Of a DNA stretch of 19,949 bases, positions 1 through 8,000 are shown piece by piece. The notes beneath the pieces were generated by a model that was not told the DNA's origin, ran no database searches, and worked only from the letters and a program-made list of their open reading frames with translations. This DNA comes from an uncultured Acidobacteriaceae bacterium (lineage in GTDB: Bacteria; Acidobacteriota; Terriglobia; Terriglobales; Acidobacteriaceae). The first letter of the stretch is position 1. Every line of letters starts with the position of its first letter. Position numbers and translations under genes: made by a program. The DNA is taken from contig CALFMO010000029.1 of the NCBI GenBank assembly GCA_937879855.1, positions 1 to 19,949 of the forward strand, read 5' to 3'.

Positions 1-171
1 ATCTACCTGCCACTTCATATGGGGCGCGTCCGATACAGCACTAGCGTTTCTGGATGGGTGTATGAGGGGGCTTGTCCGAGCAGGAAAGGCGTTAAAAACG
101 CGGCGGCAACAAGAACAAGCGTCAGGGTTCTCACTGTTATAAGTTCCCCCGAAGTGCTCTGGGCTGGTGGC
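1..171. other. Short segment downstream of the phospholipase D-like gene, no gene seen
   Basis: No convincing open frame is visible between the window edge and the end of the phospholipase D-like gene. A small inverted repeat, GCGTT-aaa-AACGC at 89-101, is the only structure I see. It is too short and lacks a T-run, so I do not call it a terminator. A gene beginning outside the window could end here, but nothing supports that. Confidence 0.4.
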
Positions 172-1950
172 TCAGTCCCCTGAGGCAAGGGCGGTGCGGG
201 CCAAGTGTTCCGGCGTCCCCTTTTTATACGCGCCTTTCACCCATGCATCTCGGCTCGTCTTGAGTGTAAACGTCTGCCCCAGCTTCGAGCTGGCCTTAGC
301 CGCTTCCTTGAGTTTGCCTTTGGTTGCGGGGTGAGACATATTCCACAGGGCGCGTGCGCGGTAATGTTCGTACAGCCGCATGAATTCAGCGAAATAGGTC
401 TGCGCGAGTTCCGGGCTGCCCTGGATCTCGATCAGGTTCTCGTCGTTATGGTGGGTTGAGTTTTCGCTCAGGTTATTCGAGCCTGTGTAGATGATCGGGT
501 TGTCGGTTTCCGCATCGACCACGATGAACTTGTGGTGGATATGCACGGCCGGGGGGCCGCCCTTCTTCTTGCTTTTTTGGGACTTGGGCAGCGTACTCTT
601 GCGGCTCATATCCACAGCATTGAACTCAGGGAGAAATCCAGCCGGCGTATTGCCAGGCTTGAAATAGGAGTACGCGAGCACCTTCTTGTCCTTCTGAGAT
701 CGATTGTAGAGTGTGACCTTGATTTGTGTCGCGGGTGTCGGTTTTCGGGGTGCTTCACCAGAGTCTGATAAATTGTCCTTTTTCCTATTGTTCGGGTTAC
801 CAATCGAATTCAGCATTCCATAAAGAAGCTTTTTCTTGTCACCCGAGGCAAGCAACGAGGAAATCAGCTTCGGGTCGGTAGGATCAAACATGCAGAAAAT
901 CACGGATTCCTTGGCACTATTGATAGAGTTGATCACTCTGTCGATAGAAGCGCGCCGGTTCTTTGGCTCCGGCGAGAAAATTACCCGTATCCTTGCTTTA
1001 CCCACGCTAATCTCATCCGACCACGTTGCGCCCTTGGCGGTGTCTGGAACGGGTGGGTCAGTCGCCAGTAGTTTTTGACGAGCAATAAACAAAGCTGACA
1101 GCTCCTTCGATCTGAAGATATGCAGTAGATTCGCCTGGCTGGTGAGTCCCTCTGGCGTGTAGTTGGCGGAGCCCATCAGCACACGGCCATTGTCCTCGTC
1201 AACTAGAAACTTGTTGTGCATGATGTTGGTCTTCGAACGTTTCTCTCCCTCAAACTTGTCTTTCTTGGCCTTCTCCAATTGGTTGATGGCAGGAAGGCAC
1301 GTTGTGTCGTTCTTGCGGTCCTCGTACACGAGCGACAGTTCGCCCTTGAAAGAAGTGAGATCCGGCATTACCCATTCATTGTCGGTAAGGTGATAGATGG
1401 CTCCGCAAACATTCCCCGCGCCTTCCAATATTTGGGTAAAGGCCTCTTCCAGACCATTAGCTAGCCAGTCCATCACGGCGTCGAGATCCTTCTGCGGGTC
1501 CGGAAACTTCTGGGAGAAAGACTGCGAACTTACGACGGCCCGATTGAACCACGTCGATATGTCGTCGCGTTCAAAAGTGGGAACATCGACTTCCGTGGGT
1601 CTGGAGGAAGCTTCGTCCTGGAGTTTCAGATCCTGCGGGCTTGTGCCGCGCACCGGCGTGACGGTGTAGGTAAACGTCTTGCCCCTGTCCGCATTCGTGA
1701 TTGCAGAATCCCACCACAGAAACTTCTGGATTGGAGAGACGTTGCTCGGCAGCGACTGAGCGTGAGGTCCGGGAGGTGCAAAGCCGATCTTGTTGAGGAG
1801 GTAGCCATCCTTCTCGCCGGCATGAAAGCCAGGACTACGAAGGATTGCAAACCCCAGGAAGTCGTCGTACTTGGCTCCGTCGGCCCAGTCCATTGCCAGC
1901 AGGACAAGGGTGGGGGAAGTGTAAGCACGAAGCGTCACCTGATTGGCCAT
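172..1950 (-). CDS. Phospholipase D-like protein with two HKD motifs
   Basis: This 592-residue protein belongs to the phospholipase D/phosphodiesterase superfamily, whose members cleave phosphodiester bonds in lipids or nucleic acids through a covalent histidine intermediate. Two HKD half-sites are visible. The first is at about residues 245-262 (HNKFLV followed by DED, then GSANYT). The second is at 472-493 (HHKFIVVD, then YTGSNNLSENS), which fits H-x-K-x4-D exactly. The first site is slightly off: the Asp after the Lys is at +4 (or +6) instead of +5. The N-terminal ~170 residues match no domain I recognise. No signal peptide or membrane segment is seen, so it should be cytoplasmic unless exported by another route. 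The ATG is preceded by a strong GAGGAG about 5 bases upstream, which fixes the start. It is the last gene of the minus-strand array, but the 246-base gap before it means it may have its own promoter. Substrate (phospholipid or DNA) cannot be told from the sequence. Confidence 0.88.
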   Translation of the reverse strand: MANQVTLRAYTSPTLVLLAMDWADGAKYDDFLGFAILRSPGFHAGEKDGYLLNKIGFAPPGPHAQSLPSNVSPIQKFLWWDSAITNADRGKTFTYTVTPVRGTSPQDLKLQDEASSRPTEVDVPTFERDDISTWFNRAVVSSQSFSQKFPDPQKDLDAVMDWLANGLEEAFTQILEGAGNVCGAIYHLTDNEWVMPDLTSFKGELSLVYEDRKNDTTCLPAINQLEKAKKDKFEGEKRSKTNIMHNKFLVDEDNGRVLMGSANYTPEGLTSQANLLHIFRSKELSALFIARQKLLATDPPVPDTAKGATWSDEISVGKARIRVIFSPEPKNRRASIDRVINSINSAKESVIFCMFDPTDPKLISSLLASGDKKKLLYGMLNSIGNPNNRKKDNLSDSGEAPRKPTPATQIKVTLYNRSQKDKKVLAYSYFKPGNTPAGFLPEFNAVDMSRKSTLPKSQKSKKKGGPPAVHIHHKFIVVDAETDNPIIYTGSNNLSENSTHHNDENLIEIQGSPELAQTYFAEFMRLYEHYRARALWNMSHPATKGKLKEAAKASSKLGQTFTLKTSRDAWVKGAYKKGTPEHLARTALASGD

Positions 1951-1984
1951 ATCTGCTCCTCACTTGCAGCGGTAATTCGGTTTT

Positions 1985-2018
1985 GGCACCATGCGGGCTA
2001 GTTCGCCCGCACCGTGCC
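1985..2018. repeat. Strong GC-rich hairpin between the metallophosphoesterase and phospholipase D-like genes
   Basis: An inverted repeat reads GGCAC-ca-TGCGGGC-tagttc-GCCCGCA-cc-GTGCC. This gives a 7-bp stem with a 6-base loop, extended by a further 5-bp stem across a symmetric 2x2 internal loop. It lies in the 246-base gap 5' of the phospholipase D-like gene. On the minus strand it is followed by AAAACC rather than a T-run, so it is not a standard intrinsic terminator. It could be an attenuator, an mRNA processing or stability element, or a protein-binding palindrome. Confidence 0.65.
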
Positions 2019-2196
2019 GCCACTTTCGGAGTCGTTCTCTTAGGCGTGCTCTTCATACGGGGTTGACCGCCTCGCTTGGTACGCGACGCGGGGCCGCTAT
2101 GTTTGGTTGACGGTGAGAGCTGCCTAGCAAGCAACACTGCCACGCCATGGCGAGCCCAACGACTTTTACTCAACTATACTTGGCCGTCAGCCACCA

Positions 2197-3552
2197 CTAG
2201 TTAGCGACCATCTGATGACTGTTGAGATCGACGGTGACAAAATCGAATCGAGATTGCGCCAGACTGTTCACACCAACTTGGTGAAACCCCATCCGCAAGA
2301 ATTTGTCATCGACCGTGACGCGTAGGTACCCGTAATTGTGATCTTCATATTTCTCGAGGATGAGGTCCTTGACCTCAACAGCCGGATTTTTCTCAAGGTA
2401 CTTTACGCTGATCCCAGGATGTGGCTCGACGGCGGGTTGACCTTTACTTCCGCGGACGAGTGGATTCACGTTGTGTCCGCTGTCACCGGTCACAAGTATG
2501 GGTACGTCGTAATCCTTACCTTCAAATTTGATTTCCCGAGTGAACCTTTGGTAGTTGTGAGAATGTGCACACAGAATGGCGTGCGGATAAATACCAACCT
2601 TCTTGCACATGTTGTCGATCTCGCGTAGCATGTCGGGACTCGACCCATGGTTGCCGCCTTTTCCGGCCTGATCTTTCGGGGGCGCATAAGAAAACGGTGG
2701 ATGATGGACTGCAAGGATCACCGCGCCTTTGTAATTTGAATTTTTGACAGTCTTGAGCTGCGCCTCTAAATAAGGCAACTGGAAGTCCGGAACACCCGGC
2801 CACTTCTTCTTCTCGCCTGCCTGACTCGATATTACCCCCGGATCTTCAAGAGCATTTGAAAAGAGGCCGATTATGCGCACAAACGGGGCATCAAGTGTGA
2901 AGTAGACTCCTGGCTGTTGCATAGCCGTCCTGTGCAACGAGCGCGCTTCTGGTGTAATAACTAGCGCCTCGGAACAGAAATTACGAGCGAACGTCTTTAG
3001 CGGCTCATCCGCGGTCGGAGTGCCGGGAGTGATAAAGGAATCATGGTTGCCTGGAATAGCAAAGATCGGCAAAGGATAGTTCCGGAATGGGTCGTAGAAC
3101 TGATCGTAATAGTACTGTTTCTCCCCGAAGTCATAGACAACGTCACCTAGATGATAGGCGAAAGAGGGACGATTGCCCTGGTTAGAGATCGCGCAATCCA
3201 GTGTAACCTGGTCGGCCACGCTCAACTCGTGTTGGTATTTCTTACCATCCACCGAGGCGCCAGAATCGCCGAGTACATGAAAGATGATCTTCCCTGCGTT
3301 ATTGATCTGGCCAATTACCGCGGTGCCATGTTCTCCGTATACCTTTTCAAGGCTTATGAATTCGTTATCAGGTATGCGGGATTGGTCGAACGACGTGACT
3401 TGCTTGCCCAGCAGATCAGAAACCTCTTTGTAGAGCTCCTTGTCGCTGGGGTGCGGAGTAAGGAACCCCGCGGGGTCAATGGTTTTAGTTTCCTCATTGA
3501 AAGTTGGTTCGCTGAACAAGGGGTGCGAGAGACTTCTATTTGTACTTGACAT
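2197..3552 (-). CDS. Calcineurin-like metallophosphoesterase
   Basis: This 451-residue protein carries the full signature set of the binuclear-metal calcineurin-like phosphoesterases: GDSG at 95-98, GDVVYDFG starting at 136, GNHD at 168-171, HHPP at 283-286, and the AHSHNYQRF block with histidines 330 and 332. The spacing resembles purple-acid-phosphatase-like members (GDxG, GDx2Y, GNHE/D, VxxH, GHxH). No signal peptide or transmembrane segment is seen, and about 90 residues precede the catalytic domain. The ATG has AGGAGA 8 bases upstream. The gene starts 36 bases after the end of the deaminase-fold gene, so co-transcription is likely. Expected activity is hydrolysis of a phosphomonoester or phosphodiester, but the substrate is unknown. 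A second, unrelated-looking metallophosphoesterase is encoded on the plus strand at 13347-14669. Confidence 0.92.
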   Translation of the reverse strand: MSSTNRSLSHPLFSEPTFNEETKTIDPAGFLTPHPSDKELYKEVSDLLGKQVTSFDQSRIPDNEFISLEKVYGEHGTAVIGQINNAGKIIFHVLGDSGASVDGKKYQHELSVADQVTLDCAISNQGNRPSFAYHLGDVVYDFGEKQYYYDQFYDPFRNYPLPIFAIPGNHDSFITPGTPTADEPLKTFARNFCSEALVITPEARSLHRTAMQQPGVYFTLDAPFVRIIGLFSNALEDPGVISSQAGEKKKWPGVPDFQLPYLEAQLKTVKNSNYKGAVILAVHHPPFSYAPPKDQAGKGGNHGSSPDMLREIDNMCKKVGIYPHAILCAHSHNYQRFTREIKFEGKDYDVPILVTGDSGHNVNPLVRGSKGQPAVEPHPGISVKYLEKNPAVEVKDLILEKYEDHNYGYLRVTVDDKFLRMGFHQVGVNSLAQSRFDFVTVDLNSHQMVAN

Positions 3553-3588
3553 TGTTAGTTCTCCTGTCCGTCACTATTGCTGATTCTT

Positions 3589-4677
3589 CTATAGTTTATG
3601 CGCCGTTCCGCGACGACCACAGAGGGATGCATAGTCATAAAACTGTCTGATGTGTTCGAGTGCTTCTTGATTGGAGAGCATTCGGGAACTCCCGTTTCCA
3701 TCGTCGGGCCTAAACCCAGGATGCTTCACCTTATACCTGTTAAGTTCTGTGTTTGCCTGCTCGAATATCGTTCTAGCATCGTCCGTGCAAAGAAAAGACG
3801 TTATGGACTGTGCTTGATCCTTGACGGCACCGTTCACATAAAATGGCTGCTTTAAAACCCCACCATAAAATGCCCTATAGGCATTATTCAGCATCATGTA
3901 ATAAGGAAAGCCGAACTTATCAGCCGAAATCGGGAGTGGTGCTCGAAGGTCAGGCGTCGTCAGATTGCGCAGAATGTTTCCGATCGCATACTGCCCCGGA
4001 TCTTGTTGCAGGTAAACAACACCCTTAACACTGCCAAGAGCCATGATTCCCGAGCATTGGGCACACGACTCTAACGACGTGTAAATAGTGACATTGCTGA
4101 GAATGTTCAAATAGTCTTGGGACTTCGGAATACCACCGGGTCGTCGCATCTGCCAATCATCGTAGACCTGGGCGAGGCTAAATACTCGCCGGACTAGCCT
4201 GGACTCCGCGTGTTCGACGGAACTGCTAAAGATATCATTATGATTGAAATCAAAATCTATCACCTCTCCGTGTCCATCAACACCTATACACGCGATGTTG
4301 TGCCCTAAATACTGTCCCCCGTCGTAAATGCCGGACGACAGCCTTTGAGTTGCTCGCCATGGATAGCTTCCATTCTGACCGTGTTTGTTCCCATTCCAGA
4401 ACCGAAACACGAGAGCCGCAACGAGCAACGAGTAGAGATAGTGACGCTCAGCTTTTTCAGCGGTAATGACAACGGGCTCCGCTGCCGCAAGCTCACGAAC
4501 CGGCCTGTCCCAATAGTTGGCGAGAGGAGCCTTTGGATCAAGTACTGGCGGGTCATCCTTTGAGCTCATGATGCCTCCAAGTTCTAGTAAACGTCGTACA
4601 TATCGGTCAAATTGCTTACGCACGCCATCACGGAATGAAATAGAACGGATTTGGGGCCTTGAAGACTTGCTCGGCAT
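3589..4677 (-). CDS. Cytidine/deoxycytidylate deaminase-fold zinc protein
   Basis: The core of this 362-residue protein has the zinc-deaminase signature. HAE is at residues 156-158 (zinc-binding His and catalytic Glu). It is followed by TIYTSLESCAQCSGIMAL at about 197-213, where Cys205 and Cys208 are the two remaining zinc ligands. The order, spacing and the strand leading into SLESC resemble the TadA/CMP-deaminase branch of the family. It is much longer than a minimal deaminase (~150 residues). The flanks of roughly 150 residues on each side match nothing I can name. There are two plausible starts: the ATG at 4677 (GAGAGG 5 bases upstream, overlapping the phosphatase gene by 50 bases) and an ATG at 4569 (residue 37) with a better GGAGG 4 bases upstream and no overlap. 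Substrate could be a free base, nucleoside, nucleotide or nucleic acid. Its position between a phosphatase and a phosphoesterase suggests nucleotide chemistry, which is inference. Confidence 0.85.
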   Translation of the reverse strand: MPSKSSRPQIRSISFRDGVRKQFDRYVRRLLELGGIMSSKDDPPVLDPKAPLANYWDRPVRELAAAEPVVITAEKAERHYLYSLLVAALVFRFWNGNKHGQNGSYPWRATQRLSSGIYDGGQYLGHNIACIGVDGHGEVIDFDFNHNDIFSSSVEHAESRLVRRVFSLAQVYDDWQMRRPGGIPKSQDYLNILSNVTIYTSLESCAQCSGIMALGSVKGVVYLQQDPGQYAIGNILRNLTTPDLRAPLPISADKFGFPYYMMLNNAYRAFYGGVLKQPFYVNGAVKDQAQSITSFLCTDDARTIFEQANTELNRYKVKHPGFRPDDGNGSSRMLSNQEALEHIRQFYDYASLCGRRGTAHKL

Positions 4678-5437
4678 GTCCGCCTCTCAAGTCGCTATAC
4701 TGATCGCCAACGTTCGCGATAATCGTGTAGTGCATTGTGTCTTCGATCTTCTCGCGCACTGCTGTCTTGAATTGCTCGACGGTCCCTTCTTTGTTGGGTC
4801 GGAGCATGACCTCTGTCCAGCCCGAGTATTTCGCATTAATTAGATTTTGTTCTGTGGCTTTGCGCATCGTTTCTCCGCGGCCAGTGATGAAGAACACTGC
4901 CACATTCAGCTCTTTTGCCTTGTTGAACAGGCGAATTGTATCGAGTGCGATGGCCTCAGAGCGCTGTTCCCATGCCTCGTCCCCGCAGGGATCATCCTTT
5001 ACGAGAGTGCAGGGACCATGCAAAATAAATCCAAAGTCATCTGCCTGAAGCTCCGCCCAGTTGGAGAGCGAGGTCTCGTCGATGTCGAGAACGATCGCAG
5101 GCCTGACGTCCTGACTCCCTTTTACGATGTCGTCGGCGCGTTTAACGACATAGGAAATGGCTTGGTCGATGACCTGTCTGAAATCTCGCTCATACGCACC
5201 GGAACATTTGTAGTAGCGGAGTTGGGCTTTCAGGCCAGCGATATTGGGAGGCTGCCCAATCTCAGTGGGAGGCACGCCAGTACTGGGCATGCAATTGGGG
5301 TCGCTTGCTTGTGCCCGATGTGCTAACAAGAGCGCCAGCAATAAGGTCACCAACGCTGCCCGATTACGTGTCTTTCTAAAAGGTGAACAAAAGGAGTACT
5401 TCGCCGTTGTTGTTAGCATTAAGTTCATCATTCCCAT
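4628..5437 (-). CDS. Exported HAD-superfamily acid phosphatase (class B / plant-type, subfamily IIIB)
   Basis: The protein shows the HAD motifs expected of the PF03767-type acid phosphatases. Motif I is DIDETSLSNW (nucleophile Asp, general acid Asp two residues on), motif II is FFITGRGE, a lysine lies between, and motif IV is GDQYSDLRGG near the C-terminus. A hydrophobic stretch ending in AHRAQA just before SDPNC is a good signal peptide with an Ala-x-Ala cleavage site, so the enzyme should act in the periplasm. The open frame extends to an ATG at 5515, but that would overlap the upstream dehydrogenase gene by 49 bases. The ATG cluster at 5437/5431/5428 after that gene's stop gives a normal signal-peptide length, and I use 5437 although no strong ribosome site distinguishes them. 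It probably removes phosphate from small organic phosphates. As fourth gene of the operon it could generate the alcohol or sugar oxidised by the adjacent dehydrogenase; that link is inference. Confidence 0.88.
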   Translation of the reverse strand: MGMMNLMLTTTAKYSFCSPFRKTRNRAALVTLLLALLLAHRAQASDPNCMPSTGVPPTEIGQPPNIAGLKAQLRYYKCSGAYERDFRQVIDQAISYVVKRADDIVKGSQDVRPAIVLDIDETSLSNWAELQADDFGFILHGPCTLVKDDPCGDEAWEQRSEAIALDTIRLFNKAKELNVAVFFITGRGETMRKATEQNLINAKYSGWTEVMLRPNKEGTVEQFKTAVREKIEDTMHYTIIANVGDQYSDLRGGHAEQVFKAPNPFYFIP

Positions 5438-5466
5438 CGCTGCCCCAACATCTGGCCAAGACGAAC

Positions 5467-7302
5467 TCACGCCGTCGTTAGGCTTTGAATGATCTTGTCC
5501 GCCGTTCGCAAACACAGAGCAGCGATCGTCAATGTCGGATTCCCCGTCGCCGAAGTGGGAAATACCCCACTGCCGATCAGATACAGATTGTTATGATCGT
5601 GGGACTTCTGAAAAGAATTAACGACCGACGTCTTAGGATTGTCCCCCATCCTGTAAGTGCCAATAATATGCCCCGCGCCCATGAACCGTATCCGTTCACG
5701 CCTGCCCGATTCATTTGGCGGTAATTCGATTGCAGTGGGATCCTCCTTGTCGGGAATGCGCGTATACTCTGTAGCGTTCAACCGCGCAAAGATCGCATCA
5801 GCTGTTTTCTTGGCAGCCGCCAGGCCTCGGATCGTGTAATCGGAGAGGCTGTAGTAAACTTCCGGCCGCGGCAGGCCCAGTCCGTCTGTGTGCTTCGTTG
5901 CCAGCATGACGCGGTTCTTCTCGTCAGGTTCCTGCTCGACCAGAAATCCGAGGCGAAATTGCCGGGTGAGAACATCTCGGAGTCGGGTCACTAGCCCGTC
6001 CCCGAAGAGTGCATCATAGGTTGGATTCACCAGGCTGTTGTTGAGGCCGTTGACTAGATCGACGGTCGTGATATTGGGATCTCCGCCAACTGCGAAATTC
6101 CAACCCTCGTTTCCGATCTCGATGCGGAAGGAAGCTCGTTCTTTCCTGAAAGCCCCATCGCGCAGGTCTTCGATCCCCGACGTCGACAGAGGGCCGCGGT
6201 AAGGATACTTCGATTGCGGCAATAGTCCCCATGGAACATACATTGGGTGATCCATGAGGTTCTTGCCCACTTGTCCGCTGCTGTTCGCGACTCCGTTGGG
6301 TCTCTTACCGTCGCCTTTTGACATCAGCAACAACCTCGGCGTTTCGATTGCGTGTGCCGCGATAACGAAAATTGTCGCAGGGGGTGTTTGTCCTTCACCG
6401 GCTTTCTTGCCATCCTCACCATATTGCAAATACTTGACATGGTCGATTTGCTCATTCTTGCCGACAACAATCTCGCTAGCGACTGTCCTGTACAAGAAGT
6501 CAACCTTGCCCGTTGCCTGAGCATCCCGCAGCGTGATCGTGGGATCGTATTTTGCCTGGATGGGACAGATGGGAATGCAGTTCGTGTTTCCGGCGCAGGT
6601 TCGGCGCTGCTTGAACGGCTGCGAGTTTCGAGCGGCGGGCGTGCTCCTCACTTTCAAATCTGTGTCATACAACTTCATGCCGCTGATAGCTGTCTCGATG
6701 AACTGGTCAATAAGCGACTTGGGAATCGCCGGCATTGGGTAGTCCGCGCTGAAGACAATCCCCGCATAGGACTGCTCCTCTTTGGAACCGGAAACTCCAA
6801 TCTCCTCTTCTGCCTCGTGATACCACTTCTCCAGCGTCGTGTAATTGATCTCATTCGGCCATCGGGCCCAGTTCGGCTGATATTGCTCCATTTTGAAATC
6901 GTTGGGCAGAAGACGAAGACTGGTTCCGAGCCAGTGCACGGATGTGCCGCCGCCCGTGCGTTCGTAGGTGCTGGAGAACGGTACGGTCCCAGTCTGGATC
7001 ATGTAGCTCTTCGATGGGTCGCGCCAGTCTTCCGAGTTCGACAGCGACAGTACGGTCGGACGCCCCGCCGGCACGGTGGCGGGATCTTTTAACAGTTCGG
7101 GCGTATAAGGACTTTCCGGAACCTTCGCGGCAGTTCGATAGAAACGATCCATCTCTGCGTTGATGTTGGTAGATACGGGATCTCCGGCTTCAAGCACCAG
7201 CACTTTCTTTCCCGCTTGGCCCAATCGCAATGCAACCAGGCCGCCCGCGATGCCCGACCCGACGATGACAACGTCATAGGACTTCTGCAATGCGTCGTTC
7301 AT
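5467..7302 (-). CDS. GMC-family FAD-dependent dehydrogenase, large subunit (gluconate/fructose dehydrogenase type)
   Basis: This 611-residue flavoprotein begins with a Rossmann FAD site (VVIVGSGIAGG, residues 12-21, then VLVLEAG). It carries GGGTSVHW at 117-124 and the C-terminal GMC block with HIIGTYRMG (His545) and SGVFPTSATGNPTLT. A cysteine cluster, CAGNTNCIPICP with Cys236, Cys242 and Cys246, matches the segment that in fructose and FAD-glucose dehydrogenase catalytic subunits holds a 3Fe-4S cluster. Those enzymes oxidise sugars or sugar alcohols at the periplasmic face and pass electrons through a cytochrome c subunit to the quinone pool. There is no signal peptide of its own; in the characterised family, export is piggy-backed on the Tat signal of the small subunit, which is encoded immediately upstream with an ATGA overlap at 7299-7302. 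The true substrate is not predictable. Confidence 0.93.
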   Translation of the reverse strand: MNDALQKSYDVVIVGSGIAGGLVALRLGQAGKKVLVLEAGDPVSTNINAEMDRFYRTAAKVPESPYTPELLKDPATVPAGRPTVLSLSNSEDWRDPSKSYMIQTGTVPFSSTYERTGGGTSVHWLGTSLRLLPNDFKMEQYQPNWARWPNEINYTTLEKWYHEAEEEIGVSGSKEEQSYAGIVFSADYPMPAIPKSLIDQFIETAISGMKLYDTDLKVRSTPAARNSQPFKQRRTCAGNTNCIPICPIQAKYDPTITLRDAQATGKVDFLYRTVASEIVVGKNEQIDHVKYLQYGEDGKKAGEGQTPPATIFVIAAHAIETPRLLLMSKGDGKRPNGVANSSGQVGKNLMDHPMYVPWGLLPQSKYPYRGPLSTSGIEDLRDGAFRKERASFRIEIGNEGWNFAVGGDPNITTVDLVNGLNNSLVNPTYDALFGDGLVTRLRDVLTRQFRLGFLVEQEPDEKNRVMLATKHTDGLGLPRPEVYYSLSDYTIRGLAAAKKTADAIFARLNATEYTRIPDKEDPTAIELPPNESGRRERIRFMGAGHIIGTYRMGDNPKTSVVNSFQKSHDHNNLYLIGSGVFPTSATGNPTLTIAALCLRTADKIIQSLTTA

Positions 7303-8000
7303 TTGGAAACCGCCTTTTTGGGATCAGCCGGAGGATCTTGCGGGAGGGGCTTGATGAACATCTCGGCCGCTGGGGGTTCTTGACCCCAATAGCCAAATTG
7401 CAGATTGCTGTAGCCCATCGGATGCGCTTGTGCGACGCGCCAAACCATGCAGTTGGTGTAGGCGTTCGGAGAGATCACATCGTGCGGGATCAGCACTTCC
7501 TTTGAGTATCTCCTCGTCGAGTAGTAACTGTGCTGCGGGTCCTTATCGCTGTAGAAGTTCTTCTTGAGATCTTGGGGTGCGTACCAAGCCCCGAGATACC
7601 AGGCCAGAATTATGCTACGCATCAAAAACTTCGCGGACTCGTCCTTAGTGTCCTCGCCGAGAATCTGGCTAATTGATTTCGGAGGACCGCCGGCGGTTCC
7701 GTTGAATTTGTTTAGGATCGTTTGCAATGTGCTAGCGTCTGCCGCCTTGGCTTTGGCAAACACTTCGGCATTCATCCCGAATGGGTCTACGTTCGGCGTC
7801 AAAATGCTTTGATCAATGCCCGTGAGCGCCTCGGAGAGCTTGGCAAATTGGACCTTGGCATCCTTGTCGGGATCGACTGCAGCGCCCGGAGCAGGCTGGG
7901 CGATGAGTGAGGCGGGTGAGATCAACATCGAGCCGAATGCAGTGGTCGCGGCAGTGGCCGTTGCTCCTGCGATAAGTGCTCGGCGGCTGATTTCAGTCAT
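7299..8000 (-). CDS. Tat-exported small subunit of the sugar/alcohol dehydrogenase (sorbitol-dehydrogenase small-subunit family)
   Basis: The 233-residue protein starts with a twin-arginine type leader (SRRALIAG at residues 5-12, a hydrophobic Ala/Thr-rich core, then IAQPAPG). Its body, with the WYLGAWYAP and Y-N-A-MVWR-like segments, resembles the small gamma subunit of membrane-bound FAD-dependent sorbitol/gluconate/fructose dehydrogenases (PF12318-like). In characterised enzymes this subunit chaperones the GMC subunit through the Tat pathway and stays in the complex. The start ATG has AGGAG 7 bases upstream. It overlaps the upstream cytochrome gene by 4 bases (7997-8000) and the downstream GMC gene by 4 bases (7299-7302), so the three are translationally coupled and probably made in equal amounts. 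Confidence 0.9.
   Translation of the reverse strand: MTEISRRALIAGATATAATTAFGSMLISPASLIAQPAPGAAVDPDKDAKVQFAKLSEALTGIDQSILTPNVDPFGMNAEVFAKAKAADASTLQTILNKFNGTAGGPPKSISQILGEDTKDESAKFLMRSIILAWYLGAWYAPQDLKKNFYSDKDPQHSYYSTRRYSKEVLIPHDVISPNAYTNCMVWRVAQAHPMGYSNLQFGYWGQEPPAAEMFIKPLPQDPPADPKKAVSK

Noticed and set aside
6352..7092. 246-codon plus-strand open frame inside the dehydrogenase gene
   Set aside because: It is antisense to the GMC flavoprotein, whose motifs are intact on the minus strand. The antisense product has no recognisable motif or ribosome site.
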